A stretch of DNA of 26,537 nt from Flavobacteriaceae bacterium UBA6268 (GTDB lineage: Bacteria > Bacteroidota > Bacteroidia > Flavobacteriales > Flavobacteriaceae), in assembly GCA_002440705.1 (NCBI GenBank), contig DJVA01000082.1:1-26537 (forward strand). The letters are read 5' to 3'. Position numbers and translations under genes: made by a program. Below the pieces are notes generated by a model. The model searched no databases. It was given only the letters and a program-made list of their open reading frames with translations, and was not told the DNA's origin. Positions 7,528 to 15,285 of this stretch are shown one piece after another (positions within the stretch are counted from its first letter, which is position 1; each line of letters starts with the position of its first letter).

Positions 7528-9119
7528 TCGGCACTGTTTTTGGATTGCAGTTGCATTACTTTCTGCAACATCGGGTCTGTGGCGTTTAAGATAAATTCGT
7601 AGGCATTTGGACCGTAGAGCTGCTGCGCGATGTTCGCCTTCAACGCTAATTTAAGCGCTTCTTCATAACCTGTCATGTCGATTTGGGCTTCCTGCAGGCG
7701 TGCATAGTCGATGAACTCCTTGGCCAAATCGTCGGTTACTTCAAATTCCTTTTTAAATTTCTCAAAATCCAGCGCATTGAATTGATTGCGATGGACCTCC
7801 AAATATTCAAAAATGAAATAACTCATAAAGCCATTTCGGGCTACATAATCCAAGGTTTCATTCGCAATGCTAGTGTCCTTCGGCACAAAGACATCGGGAA
7901 TGATACCGCCCCCGCCATAGACGACTTTCCCTTTTGGGGTTACATATTTTAAGGAATCGGCCACTTTGATGCTATCTGCGTGGAGTAATTCGCCATTACG
8001 GTACCGTTGTTCATAATCGCTATAGTATTCGCCATTGCCATCTCCATAAGGTCTTTGTATGGAGCGTCCCGTTGGGGTATAGTACCGGGCAATGGTCAAG
8101 CGCACAGCACTTCCATCGCCCAAAGCCATTTCCCGTTGTACCAAGCCTTTGCCAAAAGAGCGCCGCCCTATAATGGTGCCTTTATCGTTGTCCTGTAGGG
8201 CCCCCGCTACAATCTCGCTGGCAGATGCCGTATTTTCATTAATGAGTACGAAGAGCTTCCCGTCTTCGAATTCGCCTTTTCCAGAAGCATAGCTATACGT
8301 TTCCTCGCCTGCTTTGTTTTTGGTGATTAAGAGCAGGGTGTCATCTCCCAAAAATTCGTCGAGTATTTTTTCGGCAGAAGAAATATACCCCCCGGGGTTG
8401 TCGCGCAAGTCCAATACAAGACTTTTCATCCCTTGGTCCAATAATACATCCAAGGATTTTTTAAATTCGGAGTAGGTTGATTCCGAGAAACGGTTGATTT
8501 TAATGTACCCCAAACTGCCTTCCAACATATAGGAGGCATCCACACTGATAATGGGAATCCGTTTACGTTTCAATTTAATGTCCAGCAATTCTTTTTCTCC
8601 TTTGCGATAGACTTTCAAATTAACCTTGGAATTGATTTCCCCTTTAAGGAATTTAGAGATACTATCTCGGTCTACCCCGTCTCCAAACAATTTTTTACCG
8701 TCGGCATACAAAATACGGTCGCCACCTTTGATCCCCGCCTTCTCTGCACTTCCGCCCTCAATGGCACGAATTACTGCAATGGAATCCTTGTACACATAAA
8801 AACTAACCCCGATGCCCACAAAATTCCCACGCATGTCGTCGGCATTTTCCTCGTAAGCAGCGACAGGGATGTAAACAGAATGTGGATCGAGGTTTTCCAA
8901 AATTCCATTAACGGTTACATCAACAATGCTATCCGTATTTACGGCATCCACATATTCGTAATCGATATAATCGATCAAACGGTTCAGTTTGTCCTTTTTT
9001 GAATTGGTTGCAAAAATTTTTTCATTGGAATCCTTGAAGTTGAGCTTGGACCCCACAAACACTCCTAAGGCAAGTGCAATTCCTAAAAGCAAAGGCAGTA
9101 TTTTTTTTGTTTTTCCCAT
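7524..9119 (-). CDS. S41 family C-terminal processing peptidase with PDZ domain
   Basis: Envelope serine protease of the CtpA/Prc (Tsp) family, which trims or degrades proteins from exposed C-termini. I start at the ATG at 9119; a GTG directly before it (9122) is possible, and residue numbers here count from that GTG. Residues about 8-26 form an uncleaved signal anchor (ILPLLLGIALALGVFVGSKL). A PDZ domain spans about 95-180 (GIGVSFYV, GIKGGDRIL). The protease core carries DLRDNPGG (238-245), the nucleophile Ser300 in TASASEI, and Lys325 and Gln329 in FGKGLVQ, so the Ser-Lys dyad is intact. About 130 residues follow the core, with helical segments. The start is 4 bases after the dCMP deaminase stop, so the two are probably co-translated. 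Confidence 0.93.
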   Translation of the reverse strand: MGKTKKILPLLLGIALALGVFVGSKLNFKDSNEKIFATNSKKDKLNRLIDYIDYEYVDAVNTDSIVDVTVNGILENLDPHSVYIPVAAYEENADDMRGNFVGIGVSFYVYKDSIAVIRAIEGGSAEKAGIKGGDRILYADGKKLFGDGVDRDSISKFLKGEINSKVNLKVYRKGEKELLDIKLKRKRIPIISVDASYMLEGSLGYIKINRFSESTYSEFKKSLDVLLDQGMKSLVLDLRDNPGGYISSAEKILDEFLGDDTLLLITKNKAGEETYSYASGKGEFEDGKLFVLINENTASASEIVAGALQDNDKGTIIGRRSFGKGLVQREMALGDGSAVRLTIARYYTPTGRSIQRPYGDGNGEYYSDYEQRYRNGELLHADSIKVADSLKYVTPKGKVVYGGGGIIPDVFVPKDTSIANETLDYVARNGFMSYFIFEYLEVHRNQFNALDFEKFKKEFEVTDDLAKEFIDYARLQEAQIDMTGYEEALKLALKANIAQQLYGPNAYEFILNATDPMLQKVMQLQSKNSAD

Positions 9120-9123
9120 CACT

Positions 9124-9552
9124 TTAGTCCAATTGTGGAATGTGCGTAATACCTACGCCTGCTTTTTCCAAAAATTTGATGCCCGAATTGTCTTTGTAGG
9201 CTTCATGATACACCAACCTGGAAATCCCTGCCTGGTGGATGAGCTTACTGCATTGTTGGCAGGGCGACATGGTAATGTACAACGTACCCCCTTTACACGA
9301 CTGGGTTGAAGAAGCTACTTTGGAAATGGCATTGGCCTCGGCGTGCAACACGTACCATTTGGTATATCCATCTTCATCTTCACAGAAATTTTCAAAACCC
9401 GTTGGCGTGCCATTGTACCCATCGCTTATGATCATCTTGTCCTTAACGATGAGGGCACCAACCTGCCGTCTTTTGCAATAGGAAAGTTTGCTCCATTCAC
9501 GGGCCATTTTCAAATAGGCCTTGTCGTACTGTAATTGCTTCTCCTTCTTCAT
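9124..9552 (-). CDS. dCMP deaminase family protein
   Basis: Zinc-dependent cytidine/deoxycytidylate deaminase fold, 142 residues. It probably converts dCMP to dUMP, feeding thymidylate synthesis. Zinc ligands and the catalytic acid are visible: His70 and Glu72 in HAEAN, and Cys98 and Cys101 in SPCQQC. The N-terminal CKRRQVGALIVKD and the SDGYNGTPTGFENFCED loop are typical of dCMP deaminases and ComE-like homologs rather than of tRNA or guanine deaminases. It lies between the HupE-like gene (82 bases upstream) and the S41 protease (4 bases downstream) on the same strand. Substrate is inferred from family only. Confidence 0.92.
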   Translation of the reverse strand: MKKEKQLQYDKAYLKMAREWSKLSYCKRRQVGALIVKDKMIISDGYNGTPTGFENFCEDEDGYTKWYVLHAEANAISKVASSTQSCKGGTLYITMSPCQQCSKLIHQAGISRLVYHEAYKDNSGIKFLEKAGVGITHIPQLD

Positions 9553-9634
9553 GATACTTATAAGTAGCGAATTTAAAAGGAAGTTAGGGACTCACAAAAA
9601 AATGGGGTGTTAAATGTTTCCGAAAAATTGGGTG

Positions 9635-10213
9635 TCAAAAAGGCCAGTTTTCAAGAAGCATGGGGAAGGCCATCCCAATGATCGCTGCAGAAACCACCAA
9701 GACCCAGTCGCGTTGTTGAAAGCGGAAAAACGTTTGCACAAAATACCCCAAAACCAACACAGAAAGCACGATGATTACCTGTGAAATTTCTATACCCAGA
9801 GCAAATTCCAAAAGTGGTGCAATTTCTTTATCATCAATCATTTGGTTGAAATCGGTCCCAAAGGCCAATCCATGGATGATTCCAAAAAAAAGCGTGACCA
9901 GAAAGAGCACCCCAACTTTATCTTTTTTAGGCGGTTTTCCAGCCATGGCGATGTTGTAGGTGGCCGCTACCATAATGGTAATGGGAATGAGGAATTCGAT
10001 CCAGCTTTTGGAAACCGAAACCAATTCGTAGTGTGTTACGAATAAGGAAAAGGTATGCCCCAGTGTAAACATGGAAACAAGGTAGAGAAGCCGTTTCCAG
10101 TGCGAGAAAGCGTAAGCTGTACACAGTGCAATTATGAAAAGCACATGGTCGTAAGCCTGCCAGTCTAGCACATGGTCCAAACCCAGTTGAAAGTACAGCC
10201 AAAATTGGGACAT
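9635..10213 (-). CDS. HupE/UreJ family membrane protein
   Basis: 192 residues from the ATG at 10213; a GTG at 10216 is also in frame. Six or so hydrophobic segments fill the length. Histidine motifs typical of the HupE/UreJ_2 family are present: LGLDHVLDWQAYDHVLFI (residues 11-28), TLGHTF, and GIIHGLAFGTDF in the second half. Some HupE/UreJ members transport nickel. No hydrogenase or urease genes are nearby, so the substrate is unknown here; in Bacteroidota this short form is widespread as an orphan. It is the first gene of a minus-strand run with dCMP deaminase and the S41 protease, and is divergent from the secreted-protein gene at 10295. Confidence 0.85.
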   Translation of the reverse strand: MSQFWLYFQLGLDHVLDWQAYDHVLFIIALCTAYAFSHWKRLLYLVSMFTLGHTFSLFVTHYELVSVSKSWIEFLIPITIMVAATYNIAMAGKPPKKDKVGVLFLVTLFFGIIHGLAFGTDFNQMIDDKEIAPLLEFALGIEISQVIIVLSVLVLGYFVQTFFRFQQRDWVLVVSAAIIGMAFPMLLENWPF

Positions 10214-10294
10214 CACATCTTAATAAAGGCCGAAAATAGCGATTTAGACAAAAAATGCATAACTTTCATAAGATTAATCCATTGAATCCTAGCT

Positions 10295-10987
10295 ATGAAA
10301 TCATTTTTGCTTTTTTCGTCCTTATTTTTTGCTGTAATTCCACTAGTTGGTCAAAACCCAGAGATGGTAGGCACTTGGTACCTCAAAGCTTTTACTGTCG
10401 ATTTGGGAGACCCCGAATATATTACCGCCATCGATGCCCCCCAGAATCCCACCTTTACCATCCATCCAGATTATTCATTTGAGGGATTGGGTGCCTGTAA
10501 TACTTTTTCGGGCCAGTTGGTGTATGATGGTGTTGAGGAAGTGTATTATCACGAGAGCTTTGCAAATGGCGTTGAGGATTGCGGAACTCCCGGTTACAAT
10601 GATTTTGAAACCCAATACTTTTGTCATTTTAATGATGGGTGTGGTTTGTATTTACGATACGTCCCTTTGGGAAACGGCATCCTTTATTTGGAACTTCCAT
10701 CCCCAGGGTTTGGAATGGAATTTCAGGACACTCCATTTTTAGGGCTAAATGAAACCCCTATTACTGCTATAACGGTATTTCCAACCCCCACTGTAAATAA
10801 ACTTCAGCTAAACCCTCAGCATATTGAAATTAAATCCTTATCCATCTATACCCTTTCCGGACAAAAGATAATGACCCTCTATGACGTCCCCGAATCCATT
10901 GATGTCTCTGCTTTGCAAAGTGGCTTATATGTATTAGAGTTTGTCACCGATAAAGGGAAAACTTTTAAGAAGTTCATCAAAAAGTAA
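10295..10987 (+). CDS. Secreted protein with META-like region and T9SS C-terminal sorting domain
   Basis: 230 residues. A signal peptide covers about 1-20 (FLLFSSLFFAVIPLVGQ). The C-terminal 70 residues are a type A sorting domain of the type IX (Por) secretion system: VFPTPTVNKLQL at 161-172, SLSIYTLSGQKI, DVSALQSGLYVLEF and a terminal GKTFKKFIKK. The protein should therefore be exported, cut and attached to the cell surface or released. The middle part has GTWYL followed by FTIHPDYSFEGLGACNTFSG (54-73), resembling the META/HslJ pattern around GCN.F.G; this resemblance is by eye only. Four cysteines (68, 96, 110, 116) could form disulfides. A one-mismatch -7 box, TAACTTTC, sits at 10260-10267. 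Confidence 0.85.
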   Translation: MKSFLLFSSLFFAVIPLVGQNPEMVGTWYLKAFTVDLGDPEYITAIDAPQNPTFTIHPDYSFEGLGACNTFSGQLVYDGVEEVYYHESFANGVEDCGTPGYNDFETQYFCHFNDGCGLYLRYVPLGNGILYLELPSPGFGMEFQDTPFLGLNETPITAITVFPTPTVNKLQLNPQHIEIKSLSIYTLSGQKIMTLYDVPESIDVSALQSGLYVLEFVTDKGKTFKKFIKK

Positions 10988-11080
10988 GGTCCTTACCCAT
11001 TTGAATCTGCTTGCATCAATCCTTGATTTAGATAATTGAATTAAATTTCTATCTTGCGTTCGTTAAAAATTATCGCTCCA

Positions 11081-11644
11081 ATGAAAATTATCCCATTTCT
11101 TTTCCTGGCGTTCGCTTTGTATAGCTTGCCTCTTTTTGCCCAATCCGAAAAATTTGGTTACGACATCAACGGACTTCAACCCGATTATGTGGTTGTAACC
11201 ATGGAAGGCATGAGTCAATCAGTCCTTTACCAAAAAGCACTGCAATGGGCCCAAACCGGGAATCGAACGGTAGTTAGTTCAGAAGAATCCAATAAAATTA
11301 TTTTTCAAGGAGAAAAGGAGAATGCCTTATGCTATACCATCGTTGGCAAGAAGTCCTGTAACAATTTGCGGTATCAGGTTGAAGTAGCTTTCAAGGATAA
11401 CAAGTATAAATTTGAAGTAGTGGGCTTGGAACAATACGGACCCATCAATGACACCGGCCAAAAGGGTTGGTTTGCAGTGGAATTGGAGAAAGCGCCGGAT
11501 GCCATGTATACTCGTGGCGGGGATTTGAAAAAGGAATATGTAGATACCCCCGGCAATATTTCAGGGCTTTTCAACTCGTTAAATGAAGTCTTCAAAAAAG
11601 CTTTGTTGAAGGAAAGCGAAGCATCCGATGATGAAGGTTGGTAG
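11081..11644 (+). CDS. Exported hypothetical protein, possibly DUF4468-like
   Basis: 187 residues from the ATG at 11081; a TTG at 11054 would add nine residues before the signal peptide and is less likely. A signal peptide ends near residue 20 (FLFLAFALYSLPLFAQ), predicting a periplasmic or outer-membrane location. The remaining domain, with ALQWAQTGNRTVVSSEES then an alternating beta pattern RYQVEVAFKDNKYKFEVVGL, recalls DUF4468 proteins (a TBP-like fold), but I cannot confirm this. The tail is acidic (KESEASDDEGW). It stands alone between the T9SS protein gene and a tRNA on the other strand. Confidence 0.78.
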   Translation: MKIIPFLFLAFALYSLPLFAQSEKFGYDINGLQPDYVVVTMEGMSQSVLYQKALQWAQTGNRTVVSSEESNKIIFQGEKENALCYTIVGKKSCNNLRYQVEVAFKDNKYKFEVVGLEQYGPINDTGQKGWFAVELEKAPDAMYTRGGDLKKEYVDTPGNISGLFNSLNEVFKKALLKESEASDDEGW

Positions 11645-11685
11645 CAAAATTCATTAAAAAAATCCCTTCACGTTATCCAAAATAA

Positions 11686-11711
11686 AAGCGAGCTCTTTTT
11701 GGAACTCGCTT
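11686..11711 (-). terminator. Intrinsic terminator after tRNA-Leu
   Basis: A 7-bp stem AAGCGAG / CTCGCTT encloses a 12-base loop that can pair further. On the minus strand it is followed by TTTTATTTT, whereas on the plus strand no T run follows. It therefore terminates the leftward tRNA transcript, 27 bases beyond the tRNA 3' end. Confidence 0.75.
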
Positions 11712-11737
11712 GGGATTCACCATTTCTGCATTTGTAG

Positions 11738-11819
11738 TACCTTGGGTGGGAATCGAACCCACACTCCGTTTGGAACACGAGTTTGAGTCGTGCGCGTCTA
11801 CCAATTCCGCCACCAAGGC
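11738..11819 (-). tRNA. tRNA-Leu (anticodon CAA)
   Basis: 82 bases on the minus strand fold as a class II tRNA. The acceptor stem is GCCTTGG / CCAAGGT with a G-U closing pair. The D arm contains TGGTAGACGC, the anticodon stem CACGA / TCGTG encloses the loop CTCAAAC (anticodon CAA, reads UUG), there is a short variable arm, and the T arm is GTGGG-TTCGAAT-CCCAC. The discriminator base is A. The following bases are CTAC, so CCA is not encoded and must be added after transcription. Confidence 0.96.
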
Positions 11820-11831
11820 TTAAACGGACGG

Positions 11832-11839
11832 CAAAAATA
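11832..11839 (-). promoter_or_regulatory. Putative -7 promoter box of tRNA-Leu
   Basis: The minus strand reads TATTTTTG, an exact match to TAnnTTTG, about 12 bases before the mature tRNA 5' end. An AT-rich inverted repeat AACAATT / AATTGTT (11840-11860) lies directly upstream. No well-spaced -33 TTG is obvious. Confidence 0.4.
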
Positions 11840-11880
11840 AACAATTAATTATAAATTGTTAGTAAATCTTCACCGCATTT

Positions 11881-11912
11881 TTGTAAAAAAATAATGCATC
11901 CCTGTACATTTG
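11881..11912 (+). promoter_or_regulatory. Putative promoter of prs
   Basis: TTG at 11881-11883 and the exact -7 box TACATTTG at 11905-11912 are 21 bases apart, matching the Bacteroidota promoter layout well. The predicted leader is about 18 bases to the ATG at 11936. Confidence 0.6.
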
Positions 11913-11935
11913 TAGCATACTAAACAACCCTAAAC

Positions 11936-12877
11936 ATGTCCTCACCCATCCCGGAACCCAAAATTTTTGCTTGCAAACAAAGCCAAGTATTGGCCGAAGC
12001 CATTTCCAAATCTTTTGGAATTCCATTGGGGAATGTCATTACCTCTACCTACAGCGATGGGGAATTTCAGCCCTCCTTCGAGGAATCTGTTCGTGGCAGT
12101 AGGGTTTTTATTATTGGGTCTACTTTTCCTAACAGCGATCACCTTATGGAGATGTTATTGATGTTGGACGCTGCCAAGAGAGCTTCGGCACGCCACATTA
12201 CCGCAGTGCTTCCTTATTTTGGATGGGCACGCCAAGACCGTAAGGACAAACCCCGGGTGCCCATTGCCGCCAAGCTGGTGGCCAAAATGTTGGAAACCGC
12301 AGGAGCCACCAGGATTATTACCATGGACTTGCATGCCGATCAAATTCAAGGGTTTTTTGAAAAACCGGTAGACCATCTATTTGCTTCAACCATATTTTTA
12401 CCCTATCTAAAAAAACTGAGCTTGGACAATTTAACCATTGCTTCCCCAGACATGGGAGGCTCCAAAAGAGCCTACGCCTATTCCAAAGCGCTGGAAAGCG
12501 ATGTCGTAATTTGCTACAAACAGCGCGCCAAGGCCAATGTCATCTCACACATGGAGTTGATTGGGGATGTGCAGGGCAAGAATGTGGTATTGGTTGACGA
12601 TATGGTGGATACGGCCGGAACCCTCACCAAAGCAGCCGATTTGATGATGGAGCGCGGTGCCGCCAGTGTAAGGGCCATCTGTACCCACCCCATCCTTTCA
12701 GGAAATGCCTACGAAAAACTTGAGAAATCCAAGCTCGAGGAACTCATTGTAACCGACTCCATCCCATTACGGCAAAACAGCTCAAAAATTAAAGTCCTAA
12801 GCTGTGCCCAACTCTTCGCAGATGTGATGCTACGCGTTAATGAAAATCGCTCCATCAGCTCAAAATTCCTCATGTAA
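11936..12877 (+). CDS. prs: Ribose-phosphate pyrophosphokinase (PRPP synthetase)
   Basis: Makes PRPP from ribose 5-phosphate and ATP for purine, pyrimidine, histidine, tryptophan and NAD synthesis. 313 residues, the normal class I length. Visible motifs are the catalytic flexible loop YFGWARQDRK (94-103), the divalent cation and ATP region DLHADQIQGFF (131-141), and the PRPP-binding loop VVLVDDMVDTAGTL (217-230, Asp221 and Asp222). The ATG at 11936 lies 23 bases after a good -7 box. A terminator follows the stop, but the next gene, L25/CTC, is in the usual Bacteroidota position directly downstream. Confidence 0.97.
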   Translation: MSSPIPEPKIFACKQSQVLAEAISKSFGIPLGNVITSTYSDGEFQPSFEESVRGSRVFIIGSTFPNSDHLMEMLLMLDAAKRASARHITAVLPYFGWARQDRKDKPRVPIAAKLVAKMLETAGATRIITMDLHADQIQGFFEKPVDHLFASTIFLPYLKKLSLDNLTIASPDMGGSKRAYAYSKALESDVVICYKQRAKANVISHMELIGDVQGKNVVLVDDMVDTAGTLTKAADLMMERGAASVRAICTHPILSGNAYEKLEKSKLEELIVTDSIPLRQNSSKIKVLSCAQLFADVMLRVNENRSISSKFLM

Positions 12878-12880
12878 TTC

Positions 12881-12904
12881 CAAGCTCTAAAAAAGCTTGT
12901 TTTT
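12881..12904 (+). terminator. Intrinsic terminator after prs
   Basis: Stem CAAGCT / AGCTTG (6 bp) with a 7-base loop is followed by a run of T, 3 bases after the prs stop. It is short, so readthrough into the L25 gene is possible. Confidence 0.65.
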
Positions 12905-12928
12905 CATCGTTTTTTTCAGAAAAAAGAC

Positions 12929-12936
12929 TACATTTG
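12929..12936 (+). promoter_or_regulatory. Putative -7 promoter box of rplY
   Basis: TACATTTG is an exact TAnnTTTG match 57 bases before the rplY start and lies just past the prs terminator. The nearest upstream TTG (12897-12899) is 29 bases away, longer than usual. Confidence 0.45.
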
Positions 12937-12993
12937 CACCCGCTTTACCAGTAGGTAGGGCTGTGAATTACATTAAAAAATAATTTAGTACAA

Positions 12994-13641
12994 ATGAAAT
13001 CAATTACAATTCAAGGACAACAAAGAGAAAGCGTGGGCAAGGTAGCTACCAAAGCCTTACGTAATGCTGGAAGGGTCCCCTGCGTAGTTTACGGAGGAGA
13101 AACACCAGTTCATTTTTCAGCAGATGAAATTGCATTCAAAGACTTGGTGTACACCCCCGAGGCACACACGGTTGTAGTTAATTTGGACAACGGGTCCAAA
13201 GTGGAATGCATTCTTCAAGACATTCAATTTCACCCTGTAACGGACAAAATCCTGCACATCGACTTTTACCAGATTTTCGACGATAAGGAAGTGACCATGG
13301 AAATTCCGGTGCGTATCGTAGGAAATTCAAAAGGGGTACGAAATGGAGGGGTATTGCGCATTGTAAACCGCAAACTCCGCGTGAAAGCTTTACCTAACGA
13401 TCTTCCCGATTTTATTGAAGCCGACATCACCGAAATGCGTATCGGAAACAAAATGTATGTTACGGCCATCGAGCAGGAAAAATTCAAGATCATGCACGGT
13501 GAGAATACCGTAATCTGCCAAGTACGTACTTCTCGTACTGCCGTGGAAGATGTGGAAGAAGAGGAAGAAGAAACCGAAGAAGGGGCAACCGAAGAGGCTG
13601 CTGTCGAAACTCCAGCTGCAGAAGCTCCTGCGGAAGAGTAA
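12994..13641 (+). CDS. rplY: 50S ribosomal protein L25/general stress protein CTC
   Basis: Binds 5S rRNA on the large subunit. 215 residues, the long CTC form: an N-terminal L25 domain of about 90 residues (QQRESVGKVATKALRNAGRV near the start, CVVYGGETPVHF), then the CTC beta domain (about 95-180, VRIVGNSKGVRNGGVLRIVN). A low-complexity acidic tail rich in Glu and Ala covers about 183-215 and is typical of Bacteroidota homologs. It lies between prs and pth, as in many members of the phylum. It is followed 20 bases later by a strong terminator. Confidence 0.95.
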   Translation: MKSITIQGQQRESVGKVATKALRNAGRVPCVVYGGETPVHFSADEIAFKDLVYTPEAHTVVVNLDNGSKVECILQDIQFHPVTDKILHIDFYQIFDDKEVTMEIPVRIVGNSKGVRNGGVLRIVNRKLRVKALPNDLPDFIEADITEMRIGNKMYVTAIEQEKFKIMHGENTVICQVRTSRTAVEDVEEEEEETEEGATEEAAVETPAAEAPAEE

Positions 13642-13661
13642 CCCTTCGAGAGACTTATATG

Positions 13662-13695
13662 AAAAAGCATCCTGTAAATGGGATGCTTTTTTTTA
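13662..13695 (+). terminator. Intrinsic terminator after rplY
   Basis: An 11-bp stem, AAAAAGCATCC / GGATGCTTTTT, with an 8-base loop (13662-13691) runs into further T residues. It lies within the longest open frame of the next gene, which argues that the pth start is downstream of it. Confidence 0.88.
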
Positions 13696-13718
13696 TTTTT
13701 ACGAAAAAGAACCACGGA

Positions 13719-14351
13719 ATGTTCGGTTTTCTAAAAAAACTTTTTGCTTCCAAAGAAAAACAACCCCCTTTTGAAGGAGAACCCATGAAGAAATTACTGA
13801 TAGTAGGCCTTGGAAACATTGGTCCCGAATATGAAAATACCCGACACAATGTTGGTTTCCGTATTCTCGATTACATTGCTTCGGAAAATGGTCTTACTTG
13901 GGAAACTGCTAAATTGGGCAGTATGGCCGTTCACAAAAAAAAGGGACGCTCTTTTTTGTTGCTCAAACCAAGCACCTATATGAATTTAAGTGGAAAGGCC
14001 GTTCACTACTGGTTGGAGAAGGAAAAAATAACTCCTGAAAACCTGCTCATTGTAACGGATGACATCAACCTCCCTTTCGGTGCCTTGCGATTCAAAACCA
14101 AAGGCAGCGATGGCGGCCATAATGGATTGAAGGATATCCAGAATGTCTTGCATACCACACAATACAACCGATTTCGTTTTGGCATTAGCAACGATTTCAA
14201 CAAAGGACGGCAAGTAGATTATGTGCTGGGGGCTTGGAACGAAGAAGAAGCCAAACTACTCCCAGAACGTATGGAAGTAGCCTCGCAAGCCATCGAGTCG
14301 TTTGGTTTGGCAGGAATGACCCATACCATGAACACCTATAACGGAAAGTAA
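13719..14351 (+). CDS. pth: Peptidyl-tRNA hydrolase with short N-terminal extension
   Basis: Cleaves peptidyl-tRNA released during translation and recycles the tRNA. I start at the ATG at 13719 (210 residues). The frame is open to 13659, but the rplY terminator occupies that stretch. An internal ATG at 13785 would give the compact 188-residue enzyme MKKLLIVGLGN. Catalytic residues by eye are Asn33 (GLGN), His43 (TRHNVGF), the MNLSG motif at 88-92, Asp115 (TDDINLP) and Asn135 (GGHNGLK). Residues 1-22 (MFGFLKKLFASKEK...) form a possible amphipathic basic helix seen in some flavobacterial homologs. The stop is one base before the ribF start, indicating translational coupling. Confidence 0.93.
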   Translation: MFGFLKKLFASKEKQPPFEGEPMKKLLIVGLGNIGPEYENTRHNVGFRILDYIASENGLTWETAKLGSMAVHKKKGRSFLLLKPSTYMNLSGKAVHYWLEKEKITPENLLIVTDDINLPFGALRFKTKGSDGGHNGLKDIQNVLHTTQYNRFRFGISNDFNKGRQVDYVLGAWNEEEAKLLPERMEVASQAIESFGLAGMTHTMNTYNGK

Positions 14352-14352
14352 G

Positions 14353-15285
14353 TTGAAAGTACATCAAGGCGCATCAAATTTTAGGTGTACCAATGGAACG
14401 GTAGTTACCATTGGTACCTTCGATGGGGTCCATTTAGGGCACAAAGCCATCTTGAAACGATTGGTGGAAGCTTCCAAGAAAAATAAACTGGATTCGGTAT
14501 TATTGACCTTTTTTCCGCACCCCCGTATGGTGCTTCAGAACGATGCCGATTTGAAATTACTGAATACCCTAAATGAAAAAGAAATCCTGCTGGAGGCTCA
14601 GGGTATCGACCATCTGGTCGTTCATCCCTTTACCAAGGAATTCTCGAGACTGACTGCAGAAGAATTTGTTCGCGACATTCTGGTGCATCAATTAAAGGCA
14701 AAGAAAATCATCATTGGATACGACCACCGCTTTGGCCGAAACCGTAACGCCAACATCGACAATCTTAGGGAATACGGTATCATTTATGGTTTTCAGGTGG
14801 AAGAAATCTCTGCAAAAGAGCTGGACGACGTGGCCATTAGTTCCACAAAAATAAGGAATGCATTGAATGATGGGGATATCGAAATGGCCAACACCTATTT
14901 AGGATACCCCTACAAGCTGCAAGGGGTTGTTGTTCGTGGCAAGGGCCTCGGAAAAAAATTGGGGTTTCCTACCGCAAACCTAGAGCTAGAGGAGTCCTAC
15001 AAACTCATTCCCAAAAATGGAGTCTATGTAACGCGCGCACAAATTAAAGGACAATGGCGATTTGGCTTAACCAGTATTGGAACCAACCCAACCGTGGGAG
15101 GGACAAGTACAACCATTGAAACCTATTTTTTGAAAACTAGATTCGATTTGTATGACGAATACCTGCAATTGGAGTTTTTGACTTGGATCCGTGAGGAAAA
15201 GACCTTCGAATCCTTAGATGCTTTAAAAAAGGCCATTGCAGCCGATGAACATTTTGCAAAAGAATTTTTGGATTCCAATGGATAG
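14353..15285 (+). CDS. ribF: Bifunctional riboflavin kinase / FMN adenylyltransferase (FAD synthetase)
   Basis: Makes FMN and FAD from riboflavin. 310 residues, usual length. The start is TTG at 14353, one base after the pth stop; no ATG gives a full-length N-terminus, and the distance to the first motif fits the family. The adenylyltransferase domain has GTFDGVHLGH (about 22-31) and the SSTKIR signature near residue 167. The C-terminal riboflavin kinase domain has GKGLGKKLGFPTANLE at about 197-212. No FMN riboswitch is possible, because there is no leader. The 3' end overlaps the HTTM gene by 8 bases. Confidence 0.95.
   Translation: MKVHQGASNFRCTNGTVVTIGTFDGVHLGHKAILKRLVEASKKNKLDSVLLTFFPHPRMVLQNDADLKLLNTLNEKEILLEAQGIDHLVVHPFTKEFSRLTAEEFVRDILVHQLKAKKIIIGYDHRFGRNRNANIDNLREYGIIYGFQVEEISAKELDDVAISSTKIRNALNDGDIEMANTYLGYPYKLQGVVVRGKGLGKKLGFPTANLELEESYKLIPKNGVYVTRAQIKGQWRFGLTSIGTNPTVGGTSTTIETYFLKTRFDLYDEYLQLEFLTWIREEKTFESLDALKKAIAADEHFAKEFLDSNG

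Noticed and set aside
14340..14353. Possible FMN riboswitch before ribF
   Set aside because: Only one base separates pth and ribF.
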